This document shows positions 8,293 through 15,843 of a stretch of DNA of 36,086 nt, one piece after another. Source of the DNA: Thermoflexaceae bacterium (GTDB lineage: Bacteria; Bacillota; Clostridia; Lachnospirales; Lachnospiraceae); assembly GCA_029226085.1 (NCBI GenBank), contig JAQXXN010000217.1, positions 1-36,086 on the forward strand, given 5' to 3'. Position 1 is the first letter of the stretch; each line of letters starts with the position of its first letter. The notes beneath the pieces are model-generated. The model did no database searches, was not told the origin of the DNA, and saw only the letters and a list, made by a program, of their open reading frames with translations. The position numbers were made by a program, and so were the translations under genes.

Positions 8293-9945
8293 TTAATCCT
8301 CTGCTTCAAGGTCATCATCATCTGAAACGGCAGCGGCAAATCCCTGACGCTTTCTGGCCATTTCATCACTTTCCAGATATTCATCATAGGTAGTAAGCTT
8401 ATCAATCAGCTGGCCGCTTGGAACAATTTCCATGATACGGTTTGCCGTTGTCTGGACAAACTGGTGGTCATGACAGGTGAACAGGCAGACACCGGAGAAC
8501 TTGATTAAGCCGTTATTGAGTGCTGTAATGGATTCCATGTCTAAGTGGTTGGTCGGTTCATCCAGAATCAGGACATTTGCCCCGGAAATCATCATCTTGG
8601 AGAGAAGACACCGTACTTTCTCGCCTCCGGATAGTACCTTTACCTTCTTCACACCGTCATCACCGGCAAAAAGCATTCTTCCGAGGAAGCCACGGACATA
8701 GGTTACATCCTTTTCCGGGGAATACTGTGTCAGCCATTCCACGATGGTGTCGTTACTGTTAAATTCCGCACCGCTGTCCTTTGGAAAATAAGCAGTGCTG
8801 GTGGTAATTCCCCATTTATAGCTTCCTTCATCCGGTTCCATTTCCCCGGCGAGAATCTTAAACAGGGTAGTGGTTGCAAGTTCGTTGGAACCGACAAATG
8901 CAATCTTGTCATTATGCCCTACGATAAAGGAAATGTTATCCAGTACCTTTACACCGTCAATGGTCTTTGAAAGACCTGAAACGGTAAGAACCTCGTTGCC
9001 GATTTCTCTTGCCGGACGAAAATCAATGTAAGGGTATTTACGGCTGGAAGGACGAATCTCATCCAGTTCGATTTTCTCAAGGGCACGTTTTCTGGAGGTC
9101 GCCTGCTTGGATTTGGAGGCATTTGCAGAGAAACGCTGGATAAATTCCTGTAATTCCTTGATTTTTTCTTCCTTTTTCTTGTTGGCTTCTTTCATCTGCT
9201 TGATGAGAAGCTGGCTGGATTCATACCAGAAATCATAGTTTCCGGCATAAAGCTGAATCTTTGCATAATCAATGTCCGCAATCTGTGTGCAGACCTTATT
9301 CAGAAAGTAACGGTCGTGGGATACGACAATTACCGTATTCTCAAAGTTAATCAAAAACTCTTCAAGCCATGCGATGGCATCTAAGTCCAGGTGGTTGGTC
9401 GGCTCATCCAGAAGAAGAATATCCGGATTGCCAAAGAGCGCCTGTGCAAGAAGCACTTTAACCTTCTCACTGCCGTTTAAGTCTTTCATGTATTTGGAGT
9501 GAAGTTCGGTATCAACACCCAGTCCGTTCAGAAGCTGTGCAGCATCGGATTCAGCTTCCCAGCCGTTTAATGTGGCAAATTCGGCTTCCAGTTCACTGGC
9601 CTTAATTCCATCTTCTTCGGTAAAATCCTCCTTGGAGTAGATTACTTCTTTTTCTTTCATGATTTCATAGAGTCTGGCATTTCCCATGATAACCGTATCC
9701 AGTACAACATATTCATCATACTTGAAGTGATCCTGCTGCAAAAAGGAAAGACGCTGTCCCGGAGTTATGGTAACATCACCCTTGGACGGTTCAATCTGAC
9801 CGGCTAAGATTTTAAGAAATGTTGACTTGCCGGCTCCGTTGGCGCCGATAAGACCGTAGCAGTTTCCTTCGGTAAATTTAATGTTGACATCTTCAAAGAG
9901 AGCCTTTTTTCCAATTCGAAGTGTTACATTGTTTGCACTAATCAT
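8293..9945 (-). CDS. ABC-F ATPase (YbiT-like), second Walker A lysine missing
   Basis: A 550-residue soluble protein with two ABC ATPase domains and no membrane segments, as in ABC-F translation factors that bind the ribosomal E site. Domain 1 has GANGAGKST (34-42), an LNGSE signature (156-160) and LLLDEPTNHLD with E181. A charged linker runs about 240-300. Domain 2 has LSGGE (438-442) and LDEPTNHLD with E463, but its Walker A reads GSNELATTT (352-360), so the usual lysine is T358. An acidic tail (SDDDD..EAED) closes the protein. It starts one base after the DtxR-family gene. YbiT-type is the best fit; a resistance role is not suggested. Confidence 0.9.
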   Translation of the reverse strand: MISANNVTLRIGKKALFEDVNIKFTEGNCYGLIGANGAGKSTFLKILAGQIEPSKGDVTITPGQRLSFLQQDHFKYDEYVVLDTVIMGNARLYEIMKEKEVIYSKEDFTEEDGIKASELEAEFATLNGWEAESDAAQLLNGLGVDTELHSKYMKDLNGSEKVKVLLAQALFGNPDILLLDEPTNHLDLDAIAWLEEFLINFENTVIVVSHDRYFLNKVCTQIADIDYAKIQLYAGNYDFWYESSQLLIKQMKEANKKKEEKIKELQEFIQRFSANASKSKQATSRKRALEKIELDEIRPSSRKYPYIDFRPAREIGNEVLTVSGLSKTIDGVKVLDNISFIVGHNDKIAFVGSNELATTTLFKILAGEMEPDEGSYKWGITTSTAYFPKDSGAEFNSNDTIVEWLTQYSPEKDVTYVRGFLGRMLFAGDDGVKKVKVLSGGEKVRCLLSKMMISGANVLILDEPTNHLDMESITALNNGLIKFSGVCLFTCHDHQFVQTTANRIMEIVPSGQLIDKLTTYDEYLESDEMARKRQGFAAAVSDDDDLEAED

Positions 9946-9946
9946 T

Positions 9947-10318
9947 TTATAAATCCTTTCTTACATATAATTCCTTGAGTTTTGCGAAGCTTTCATCACT
10001 TATGACATGCTCGATACGGCAGGCATCCTTTAAGGCAGTTTCTGCGGAAACACCGATGGAAGTAAGCCAGCCGGAGATAACCTGATGGCGTTCATATACT
10101 TTGGATGCAATCTCGTGTCCGGCATCCGTGAGCATCACTTTACCATAAGGATCCATGGAAATAAAACCGTTTTCCTTAAGCTTTTTCATGGCAACACTGA
10201 CACTGGGCTTGGAAAAACCGAGATGGGTGGCAATATCGATGGAACGGACCGATTCATTTTCTTCCGAGAGAATCAGGATGGTTTCCAGATAATCTTCCGG
10301 TGATTCATGCATTTTCAT
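9947..10318 (-). CDS. DtxR/MntR-family metal-dependent repressor
   Basis: A 123-residue regulator with a winged helix (about 24-64, recognition helix SKPSVSVAMKKL at 36-47) and the metal-binding dimerisation domain; there is no SH3 domain, as in MntR. Candidate metal ligands are D9, E12, H78, C100, E103 and H104. The Asp at position 9 is manganese-type (MntR), while Cys at 100, in ACRIEH, matches the iron-type DtxR position. It precedes the ABC-F gene by one base and has its own promoter. A likely target is the palindrome before the FeoB-associated gene at 11957. Whether Fe or Mn is the co-repressor is open. Confidence 0.92.
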   Translation of the reverse strand: MKMHESPEDYLETILILSEENESVRSIDIATHLGFSKPSVSVAMKKLKENGFISMDPYGKVMLTDAGHEIASKVYERHQVISGWLTSIGVSAETALKDACRIEHVISDESFAKLKELYVRKDL

Positions 10319-10349
10319 AAAGTAATACCCCTTTCACGCGTATTTTACC

Positions 10350-10378
10350 ATAATACCATATAATAGCAGGATTGGCAA
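10350..10378 (-). promoter_or_regulatory. Promoter of the DtxR-ABC-F-PHP operon
   Basis: Read on the minus strand, TTGCCA (10378-10373), 17 bases, then TATTAT (10355-10350). The -35 box touches the stop codon of the upstream PurF-like gene. I see no terminator in the 60-base gap, so read-through from that gene is also possible. Confidence 0.6.
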
Positions 10379-11788
10379 TTATTCTTTGCCGTTCCAGCAG
10401 TAGGTACACAGATTTTCCGGTGGAATGCCCACAGCCTCCAGCATGTCATCCAGACGGCTGTAACGTAAGGAGGTAAAGTTTAGCTCTTTGCGGATTTCTT
10501 CTACCATCTGTTCGTATTTTTGGGATTCAGGATTGGCATATTCCTGTAATACTTCATCCGATACGTTTTCCGTGCCTTCCAGACGGGCAATCACGCGTCT
10601 GGTAATTAAGTCCATTTCAGACGAGGAACGTGAAAAATTCAGGTACTTACATCCGTAAATCAGCGGCGGACAGGCAGGACGGATGTGTACCTCCCTGGCA
10701 CCACTCTTATATAAGAATTCCGTTGTTTCGCGAAGCTGTGTTCCACGTACGATGGAATCATCAATCAAAAGAAGACTTTTGTCTTTGATTAAGTCGTGTA
10801 CGGCAATCAGTTTCATCTTGGCAATGAGATTACGTTTACTCTGCATGGTCGGCATGAAAGAACGTGGCCATGTCGGGGTGTATTTAATGAACGGACGGGA
10901 AAACGGAATTCCGGAAGCATTGGAATAACCGATGGCATGTGCCGTGCCGGAATCCGGAACACCTGCAACAATATCCGGTTTTACATTATCCCTTCTGGCA
11001 AGTGCGGCACCGCAGTTGTAACGCATCTGCTCCACGCTGATTCCCTCATAGGAACTGGACGGATATCCGTAATATACCCATAAAAAGGTACAAATCTTCA
11101 TTTTCTTTCCCGGAGCCATTAAGGTCTTGACACCTTCCTGTGTTATGATGTCAATTTCTCCCGGTCCCAGTTCCTTGTAATCCTGATATCCAAGGTTCTG
11201 ATAGGCAAAGGATTCAAAGGAAATACAGTAAGCATCTTCCTTCTTGCCGATGACAATAGGGGTTCGTCCATATTTGTCACGGGCGGCATAGATACCCTTT
11301 GGTGTCAGAATCATGAGAGTCAGGGAACCGTCCACCTGCTCCAGTGCATAATGGATGCCGTCTATGATATTTTCCTTCTGATTTATCATGGCTGCAACAA
11401 GCTCTGTCGGATTGACGTCACCGCCGCTCATTTCCAGAAAGTGGGAATTGCCGTTATGAAACAGTGTTTCAATCAGTTCCTGGGAATTGTTGATTTTGCT
11501 GACCGTGGTAATGGCATATGTTCCGTGGTGGGAACGTACAATGAGAGGCTGTGGTTCATAATCGGAAATACATCCGATTCCATAGTATCCCTTCATTTCC
11601 TGTACATCCTTGTCAAATTTTGTACGGAACGGTGAGTTTTCAATATTGTGGATGGCACGGTCAAATCCGTTCTCGCCGTATACGGCCAGTCCTCCGCGCC
11701 TTGTCCCCAGATGGGAGTGGTAATCTGTTCCGAAAAAAAGGTCAAATAAGCAGTCGTCTTTTGCTGCAACGCCAAAAAATCCGCCCAT
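10379..11788 (-). CDS. Amidophosphoribosyltransferase-like protein lacking the glutaminase cysteine
   Basis: A 469-residue PurF-type protein. True PurF takes ammonia from glutamine with an N-terminal cysteine and adds it to PRPP. Here the N-terminus is MGGFFGVA instead of MCGxxG, and an in-frame TGA six codons upstream excludes a longer cysteine-bearing start. The HRGQE motif is replaced by TRRGG (29-33). The phosphoribosyltransferase part looks intact: PDSGTAHA (278-285) and the PRPP loop LIDDSIVRGT (341-350). C233, C380, C461 and C464 fall at the positions of the [4Fe-4S] ligands in Bacillus-type PurF. It may use free ammonia, another amine, or be regulatory. A GGAGA site lies nine bases before the ATG. 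Confidence 0.85.
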   Translation of the reverse strand: MGGFFGVAAKDDCLFDLFFGTDYHSHLGTRRGGLAVYGENGFDRAIHNIENSPFRTKFDKDVQEMKGYYGIGCISDYEPQPLIVRSHHGTYAITTVSKINNSQELIETLFHNGNSHFLEMSGGDVNPTELVAAMINQKENIIDGIHYALEQVDGSLTLMILTPKGIYAARDKYGRTPIVIGKKEDAYCISFESFAYQNLGYQDYKELGPGEIDIITQEGVKTLMAPGKKMKICTFLWVYYGYPSSSYEGISVEQMRYNCGAALARRDNVKPDIVAGVPDSGTAHAIGYSNASGIPFSRPFIKYTPTWPRSFMPTMQSKRNLIAKMKLIAVHDLIKDKSLLLIDDSIVRGTQLRETTEFLYKSGAREVHIRPACPPLIYGCKYLNFSRSSSEMDLITRRVIARLEGTENVSDEVLQEYANPESQKYEQMVEEIRKELNFTSLRYSRLDDMLEAVGIPPENLCTYCWNGKE

Positions 11789-11828
11789 GATAATAAATCT
11801 CCTTCAAAATAAATTTTATATCAGAATT

Positions 11829-11857
11829 ATTGTATCAAGCATTCAAAAAACTGGCAA
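11829..11857 (-). promoter_or_regulatory. Promoter of the PurF-like gene
   Basis: On the minus strand, TTGCCA (11857-11852), 17 bases, TACAAT (11834-11829), about 40 bases before the start codon. The -35 box is identical to that of the DtxR operon. Confidence 0.55.
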
Positions 11858-11871
11858 GAAGAAAAATAGTG

Positions 11872-11900
11872 TTGACATTAGTGGAGAAGTGTACTATTAT
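11872..11900 (+). promoter_or_regulatory. Promoter of the FeoB-associated mini-protein gene
   Basis: Perfect TTGACA (11872-11877), 17 bases, TATTAT (11895-11900). This is one of the strongest promoters in the window and diverges from that of the PurF-like gene. Confidence 0.75.
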
Positions 11901-11907
11901 AAAACAA

Positions 11908-11921
11908 AGTTATACATAACT
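11908..11921. promoter_or_regulatory. Palindromic operator candidate behind the promoter
   Basis: AGTTAT-AC-ATAACT, six-base arms around a two-base centre, begins eight bases after the -10 box. The flanks extend the resemblance to a DtxR-type box (ATAACTAA on the right side). The position suits repression by an iron- or manganese-dependent repressor such as the one encoded at 9947. The palindrome is seen; the regulator is inferred. Confidence 0.5.
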
Positions 11922-11956
11922 AACTTGTAATAAATCAAATGGAATCAGGTGATGGC

Positions 11957-12112
11957 ATGAATTTTGCAGATGTGTTGGTAATCATTATTGTAGTTCTCTG
12001 TGTGATGGCAGCGTTACATTTAAAGAAGAAGCTTAAGAAAAAGGGCAGTTCGGGTTGTGGCTGCAGTGCGGGAGGATGCTCGGGAAATTGTAATAACTGT
12101 TCCGGAAAATAA
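11957..12112 (+). CDS. FeoB-associated Cys-rich membrane mini-protein
   Basis: A 51-residue gene. It encodes one membrane helix (VLVIIIVVLCVMAALHL, about residues 6-22), a lysine-rich stop-transfer KKKLKKK (23-29), and a Cys/Gly/Ser-rich tail with cysteines at 34, 36, 41, 45 and 48. This is the layout of the FeoB-associated cysteine-rich family, small proteins found beside the ferrous-iron transporter FeoB and thought to aid iron uptake. No feoA or feoB is visible in this window, so it is an orphan here. Translation starts within AGGTGATGGCATG. A strong promoter and palindrome precede it. Confidence 0.8.
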   Translation: MNFADVLVIIIVVLCVMAALHLKKKLKKKGSSGCGCSAGGCSGNCNNCSGK

Positions 12113-12159
12113 AACAGGATCTTTGTACTACATAATATAGGAAAAATTTCAAAAAATAT

Positions 12160-12235
12160 TTTACAGTTTTGTCCCTGTGTGATAGAATATCTGCGTCTGA
12201 ATATGACAGACACAGATTAATGCCCCACAGGGACA
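12160..12235 (+). promoter_or_regulatory. Nested inverted repeats and promoter before the first amino acid SBP
   Basis: A promoter candidate is TTTACA (12160-12165), 17 bases, TAGAAT (12183-12188). Over it lies an outer perfect inverted repeat, TGTCCCTGTG (12170-12179) with CACAGGGACA (12226-12235), enclosing an inner one, TCTGCGTCTG (12190-12199) with CAGACACAGA (12207-12216, one mismatch). There is no T-run, so it is not a terminator. The ribosome site begins seven bases later. It is either a folded leader in read-through RNA from 11872 or a two-site operator. Confidence 0.45.
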
Positions 12236-12253
12236 TATTTCAGGAGGAAAGAC

Positions 12254-13159
12254 ATGAGAAAAAGATTAGTCGCATTAGGAATGATGGCAGTACTTGCCAT
12301 GACAATGATGGCTTGTGGCACAAAGGAATCATCCGGCAGTGTGTCAGACAGCACGGATTCCACTCAGGCACAGTCAACAGCAACAGAGGCAACAACAACA
12401 GTAGAAACAACGGCATCTGCAGCAACAGATGATGATTATGAGTATGTAAAGAACAAGGGTAAGCTTGTAATTGGTATCACCATTTATGAACCAATGAATT
12501 ATCGTGATGAAAATAATAAGCTTGTCGGTTTTGATACAGAGTATGCTGAGGCAGTTTGTGAAAAACTTGGACTGGAAGCAGAATTCGTGGAAATTAACTG
12601 GGATACCAAGGTGATTGAACTGGAATCCAAGAGCATTGATTGTATCTGGAACGGAATGACAATTACGGAAGACTTAAAGCAGAGCATTGATTTTTCCAAT
12701 CCGTACATCAAGAACATGCAGGTTATTGTAATAAAGAAAGATAATGCTGAAAAGTATAAGGATACAGCATCTCTTAAGAATGGTGTGGTTTCTGCTGAGG
12801 CAGGTTCCGCAGGAGAAGGTGCAGTTCAGGATAATGCAGATCTTTCACAGGCTACATATGTTGCAGTGGGAAAGCAGACTGATGCTCTTATGGAAGTTAA
12901 GGCAGGAACATCTGATGCAGCAGTTCTTGACTATGTACTTGCAGCAGCAATGGTTGGTGAAGGAACGGATTATTCTAATCTTTGCATGGTAGACGGTGTG
13001 GAACTTTCCGTTGAGGAATATGGTATTGGTTTCAGGAAGGGCAGCACATTAACGGAAAAGGTAAATGAGGCTACGGATGAATTAATCAAGGACGGAACAC
13101 TTGCTGCACTTGCAGAAAAGTATGGTCTCTCCCTTCAGTTAATTGCAAACCAGAAGTAA
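12254..13159 (+). CDS. Polar amino acid ABC transporter substrate-binding lipoprotein
   Basis: A 301-residue extracellular solute-binding protein (family 3) anchored by a lipid. The signal peptide ends at the lipobox MMAC with Cys21, followed by a Ser/Thr-rich linker to about residue 60. The binding domain runs in the normal order: KLVIGI (70-75), the EPMNYRDENNKLVGFDTEYAEAV region, WNGMTITEDL near 132-141, FSNPYI, and the C-terminal ELSVEEYGIGF segment near 250 with a final helix. It feeds the permease at 13385 and the ATPase at 14045, from which it is separated by a terminator and a promoter, so the binding protein can be made in excess. Amino acid specificity is not readable. Confidence 0.92.
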   Translation: MRKRLVALGMMAVLAMTMMACGTKESSGSVSDSTDSTQAQSTATEATTTVETTASAATDDDYEYVKNKGKLVIGITIYEPMNYRDENNKLVGFDTEYAEAVCEKLGLEAEFVEINWDTKVIELESKSIDCIWNGMTITEDLKQSIDFSNPYIKNMQVIVIKKDNAEKYKDTASLKNGVVSAEAGSAGEGAVQDNADLSQATYVAVGKQTDALMEVKAGTSDAAVLDYVLAAAMVGEGTDYSNLCMVDGVELSVEEYGIGFRKGSTLTEKVNEATDELIKDGTLAALAEKYGLSLQLIANQK

Positions 13160-13210
13160 TTTCAGGCGGAAGTTTTCATAAAAGAACATATAAAATATAA
13201 TTGAAGATGT

Positions 13211-13255
13211 AAAATCCCGGAAGGTCATTAACGGAGCTTTCGGGATTTTTCTTTT
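13211..13255 (+). terminator. Intrinsic terminator after the first SBP
   Basis: AAAATCCCGGAAG (13211-13223) pairs with CTTTCGGGATTTT (13237-13249) with one G-U pair, followed by a T-rich tract. It separates the binding-protein message from the permease/ATPase message. Confidence 0.85.
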
Positions 13256-13294
13256 CTTATTATGGAAGATAATGTGAAAATCTTTCAAAAACTC

Positions 13295-13324
13295 TTGTAA
13301 ATTACGGTAGACATGGGATATACT
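13295..13324 (+). promoter_or_regulatory. Promoter candidate for the permease/ATPase pair
   Basis: TTGTAA (13295-13300), 18 bases, TATACT (13319-13324), about 60 bases before the permease start. Confidence 0.45.
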
Positions 13325-13384
13325 TGTTAGGAAAAATGATTAAGGATTCGATAGAAATTATTTGAAGACGGAATAGAGGTACAT

Positions 13385-14032
13385 ATGAGCTTTATTAGTG
13401 TTACACAGAGATTATTAAGTGGATTTTCTGTCAGCTTCCAGCTTTTTTTTGGAACACTTCTGGTTGCATTGCCGTTAGGACTGGTAATTGCATTCGGTTC
13501 CATGAGCCGTTTTAAACCACTCAGATGGCTGGTACGGACATTTGTGTGGATTATCCGGGGAACTCCCCTGATGTTACAGTTAATTATTGTGTTTTATGGC
13601 CCGGGACTTTTGTTTAACATGAGTGCAATCCCACGTATGAATGCAGCATTTATTGCGTTTGTGATTAATTATGCCGCATATTTTTCGGAAATTTACCGTG
13701 GCGGTATTGAAGGTATCCCGCGAGGACAATATGAGGCGGGACAGGTACTTGGCATGACAAAGAACCAGATTTTCTTTAAGGTGGTATTATTACAGGTAAT
13801 AAAGAGAATCGTCCCGCCAATGAGTAATGAAATCATTACACTGGTTAAGGATACATCTCTTGCCAGAATCATCGCAATTCAGGAGATCACAATGGTTGCA
13901 CAGAATTATATTGCAGATAAGGGGATTATCTGGCCGTTATTCTATTCCGGAGCCTTTTACCTGATATTCTGTGGATTACTTACAATCCTGTTCCATTTCA
14001 TTGAAAAGAAACTGGATTATTTCCGTGTGTAG
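13385..14032 (+). CDS. Amino acid ABC transporter permease (HisM/GlnP type)
   Basis: A 215-residue inner-membrane permease with about five membrane segments. The region RGTPLMLQL (52-60) is typical of polar amino acid permeases. The EAA loop that docks on the ATPase is in YEAGQVLGMTKNQIFFKVV. Near residue 160 the KDTSLA stretch is family-typical. It would work as a homodimer with the ATPase at 14045 and the binding protein at 12254. The gap to the ATPase is 12 bases, indicating one transcript. Confidence 0.93.
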   Translation: MSFISVTQRLLSGFSVSFQLFFGTLLVALPLGLVIAFGSMSRFKPLRWLVRTFVWIIRGTPLMLQLIIVFYGPGLLFNMSAIPRMNAAFIAFVINYAAYFSEIYRGGIEGIPRGQYEAGQVLGMTKNQIFFKVVLLQVIKRIVPPMSNEIITLVKDTSLARIIAIQEITMVAQNYIADKGIIWPLFYSGAFYLIFCGLLTILFHFIEKKLDYFRV

Positions 14033-14044
14033 GAGGATAAAAAA

Positions 14045-14827
14045 ATGCCGGCATTAGAGGTTAAAAACATAAATAAGAGCTTTGGTCAGACATCCGTGCT
14101 TAAGGATATCAGTTTTTCCATGGAGCAGGGGGAGGTAATTTCCATTATCGGTTCTTCGGGAAGCGGCAAGACGACACTTCTCCGGTGTCTTAATTTTCTT
14201 GAAACACCGGATGTAGGACAAATTTTTGTGGAAGACCAGTGTATTTTTAACAGTGAGGATAAAAAGAGCCTTAAGGATTCCCAAATTCGCAAGAACAGAC
14301 TGCATTTCGGACTGGTGTTCCAATCCTTTAACCTGTTTCCACAGTACACGGCAAAGCAGAATGTCATGCTTGCCTGTGAGCTTCTTGCAAAGGAACGCCC
14401 AGACTATAAAGCCAATAAAAAGCAGATTCTTGCTGAAATCGAACAGAATGCCAGAAATCTTCTTAAAAGAGTGGGACTTTCCGAGCGCATGGATAATTAT
14501 CCGCATCAGCTTTCAGGGGGGCAGCAGCAGAGAGTTGCCATTGCAAGGGCACTTGCCTTAAAGCCTGATATTCTGTGCTTTGATGAACCTACCAGTGCGC
14601 TGGACCCGGAGCTTACCGGTGAGGTATTAAAGGTTATTAAGGCCTTGGCGGATGAGAAGACTACCATGGTGATTGTGACCCATGAGATGGATTTTGCAAG
14701 AGAGGTTTCCGACAGGGTGCTGTTCATGGATGACGGATTAATTCTTGAACAGGGTACACCAAAGGAAGTATTTGACAATCCAAGGGAAGAGAGAACGAAG
14801 CAGTTTCTTAAAAAATTAACGGATTGA
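14045..14827 (+). CDS. Amino acid ABC transporter ATP-binding protein (GlnQ/HisP type)
   Basis: A 260-residue ATPase of polar amino acid uptake transporters. Walker A is GSSGSGKTT near residues 36-44, the Q-loop lies in [13 protein letters not shown], the signature is [15 protein letters not shown], and Walker B is [11 protein letters not shown] with the catalytic Glu intact. The helical subdomain carries a modest insert (about a dozen residues around [12 protein letters not shown]) relative to typical GlnQ length of about 245. AGGAGG start. The -35 box of the manganese riboswitch promoter overlaps its stop codon. Confidence 0.94.
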   Translation: MPALEVKNINKSFGQTSVLKDISFSMEQGEVISIIGSSGSGKTTLLRCLNFLETPDVGQIFVEDQCIFNSEDKKSLKDSQIRKNRLHFGLVFQSFNLFPQYTAKQNVMLACELLAKERPDYKANKKQILAEIEQNARNLLKRVGLSERMDNYPHQLSGGQQQRVAIARALALKPDILCFDEPTSALDPELTGEVLKVIKALADEKTTMVIVTHEMDFAREVSDRVLFMDDGLILEQGTPKEVFDNPREERTKQFLKKLTD

Positions 14828-14852
14828 CAAATGAACGGAATTGTTATATGAT
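14824..14852 (+). promoter_or_regulatory. Promoter of the manganese riboswitch/mntP transcript
   Basis: TTGACA (14824-14829), 17 bases, TATGAT (14847-14852). The -35 box overlaps the TGA of the preceding ATPase gene; transcription should begin just before the riboswitch P1 stem. Confidence 0.75.
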
Positions 14853-14857
14853 GCATA

Positions 14858-14968
14858 AAAGCGTGAGGGAGTAGTCAGCACTCTCCCGGTGCGGTAAGTC
14901 AACATACTGGTTCTGAATGTGAAACAATACAGGAATCTGGTTTACCTTAATAGATGAGACTCACGCAT
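14858..14968 (+). promoter_or_regulatory. yybP-ykoY manganese riboswitch
   Basis: The conserved features are GGGAGTAG just after the first strand of P1, GTCAACATACTGG near 14898, and the distal GATGAGAC before the P1 closing strand. P1 pairs GCGTGAG (14861-14867) with CTCACGC (14960-14966). This class binds Mn2+ between two conserved loops and switches on manganese export genes. It lies in front of mntP, as expected. Confidence 0.9.
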
Positions 14969-15018
14969 AGTAAGTAAGCAGACAAACGGTTTGCTGCTGT
15001 TGCTATGCGTGATTTTTT
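14961..15018 (+). terminator. Riboswitch-controlled terminator
   Basis: TCACGCATAG (14961-14970) pairs perfectly with CTATGCGTGA (15003-15012), with an inner AGCAG-CAAAC/GTTTG-CTGCT stem, then six T. Bases 14961-14966 also form the 3' strand of P1, so Mn-stabilised P1 would block the terminator and allow mntP expression. Confidence 0.9.
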
Positions 15019-15126
15019 ATTCCGGCAGGCGGCAGCGCCTGCTTTTTCTTTGCCGGAAAAACAGGAAATTCCTACATAGCGGGAAAATGCAGGAATACTT
15101 ACGAAAGAAGATAGGAGGAGATTTAT

Positions 15127-15717
15127 ATGAATTTGGTAACAATGCTTTTGCTGGCAGTGGCTCTTTCCATGGATGCTTTTGCCGTGGCAATCTGTAAAGG
15201 ACTTGCCATGAAAAAAATTACCGTGGGAAAATGTGTGACAGTAGGATTATGGTTTGGCGGATTTCAGGGATTGATGCCGTTTATCGGCTATCTGCTTGCC
15301 AATAGTTTTGCAGGATTTATTGAATCGGTATCGGCATGGATTGCATTTATTTTGCTGGTACTTATTGGAGGCAATATGGTTAAGGAATCCTTCTCAAAGG
15401 AAGAAGAGGAAGAAAATGATTCACTGAAGTTTAAGGAAATGCTGATACTTGCCATTGCAACAAGTATTGATGCAATGGCTGTTGGAATTACCTTTGCCTG
15501 TGTGCCGGTGGAACTTATGGCAAATATGACCCCGTTTCTTAATACAGTGCTTGGATGTGTACTGATTGCGGTTACGACCTGTATTCTTTCCATGGGAGGC
15601 GTGAAAGTGGGAAGTATTTTCGGAACGAAATATAAGAATAAGGCAGAGCTTGCAGGCGGAGTGGTTTTGGTACTCATTGGGATTAAGATTCTTTTGGAGC
15701 ATTTTGGAGTTTTGTAA
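15127..15717 (+). CDS. mntP: Manganese efflux pump MntP
   Basis: A 196-residue six-helix membrane protein that exports Mn2+. The two repeats each hold the conserved acidic motif, SMDAFAVAICKG near residue 15 and SIDAMAVGITFA near residue 115. A short charged loop (EEEEEN) separates the halves. Length and motifs match the family. AGGAGG site before the ATG. The yybP-ykoY riboswitch and its terminator occupy most of the 299-base region upstream, so expression should rise with manganese. I see no clear terminator after the gene. Confidence 0.95.
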   Translation: MNLVTMLLLAVALSMDAFAVAICKGLAMKKITVGKCVTVGLWFGGFQGLMPFIGYLLANSFAGFIESVSAWIAFILLVLIGGNMVKESFSKEEEEENDSLKFKEMLILAIATSIDAMAVGITFACVPVELMANMTPFLNTVLGCVLIAVTTCILSMGGVKVGSIFGTKYKNKAELAGGVVLVLIGIKILLEHFGVL

Positions 15718-15777
15718 GATTATTTTTGAAACTTCGCAGAATCAAGGAACAGCTTGGAAGGAAGTAGTTTATTTTGA

Positions 15778-15806
15778 TTGCAATTTTTCCCATAAAGTGT
15801 TATATT
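15778..15806 (+). promoter_or_regulatory. Promoter of the second amino acid transporter operon
   Basis: TTGCAA (15778-15783), 17 bases, TATATT (15801-15806), with AGGAGG before the SBP start at 15844. Confidence 0.5.
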
Positions 15807-15843
15807 ATGCAGGATAATTAATATTATTTCAGGAGGAAGAATT

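Noticed and set aside
11935..12213. 92-codon open frame on the minus strand
   Set aside because: It is antisense to the FeoB-associated mini-protein, whose membrane helix and Cys-rich tail are convincing; the minus frame has no ribosome site or recognisable domain.
14054..14506. 150-codon minus-strand frame inside the first amino acid ATPase
   Set aside because: The plus strand shows all ATPase motifs, and the minus frame has no supporting features.
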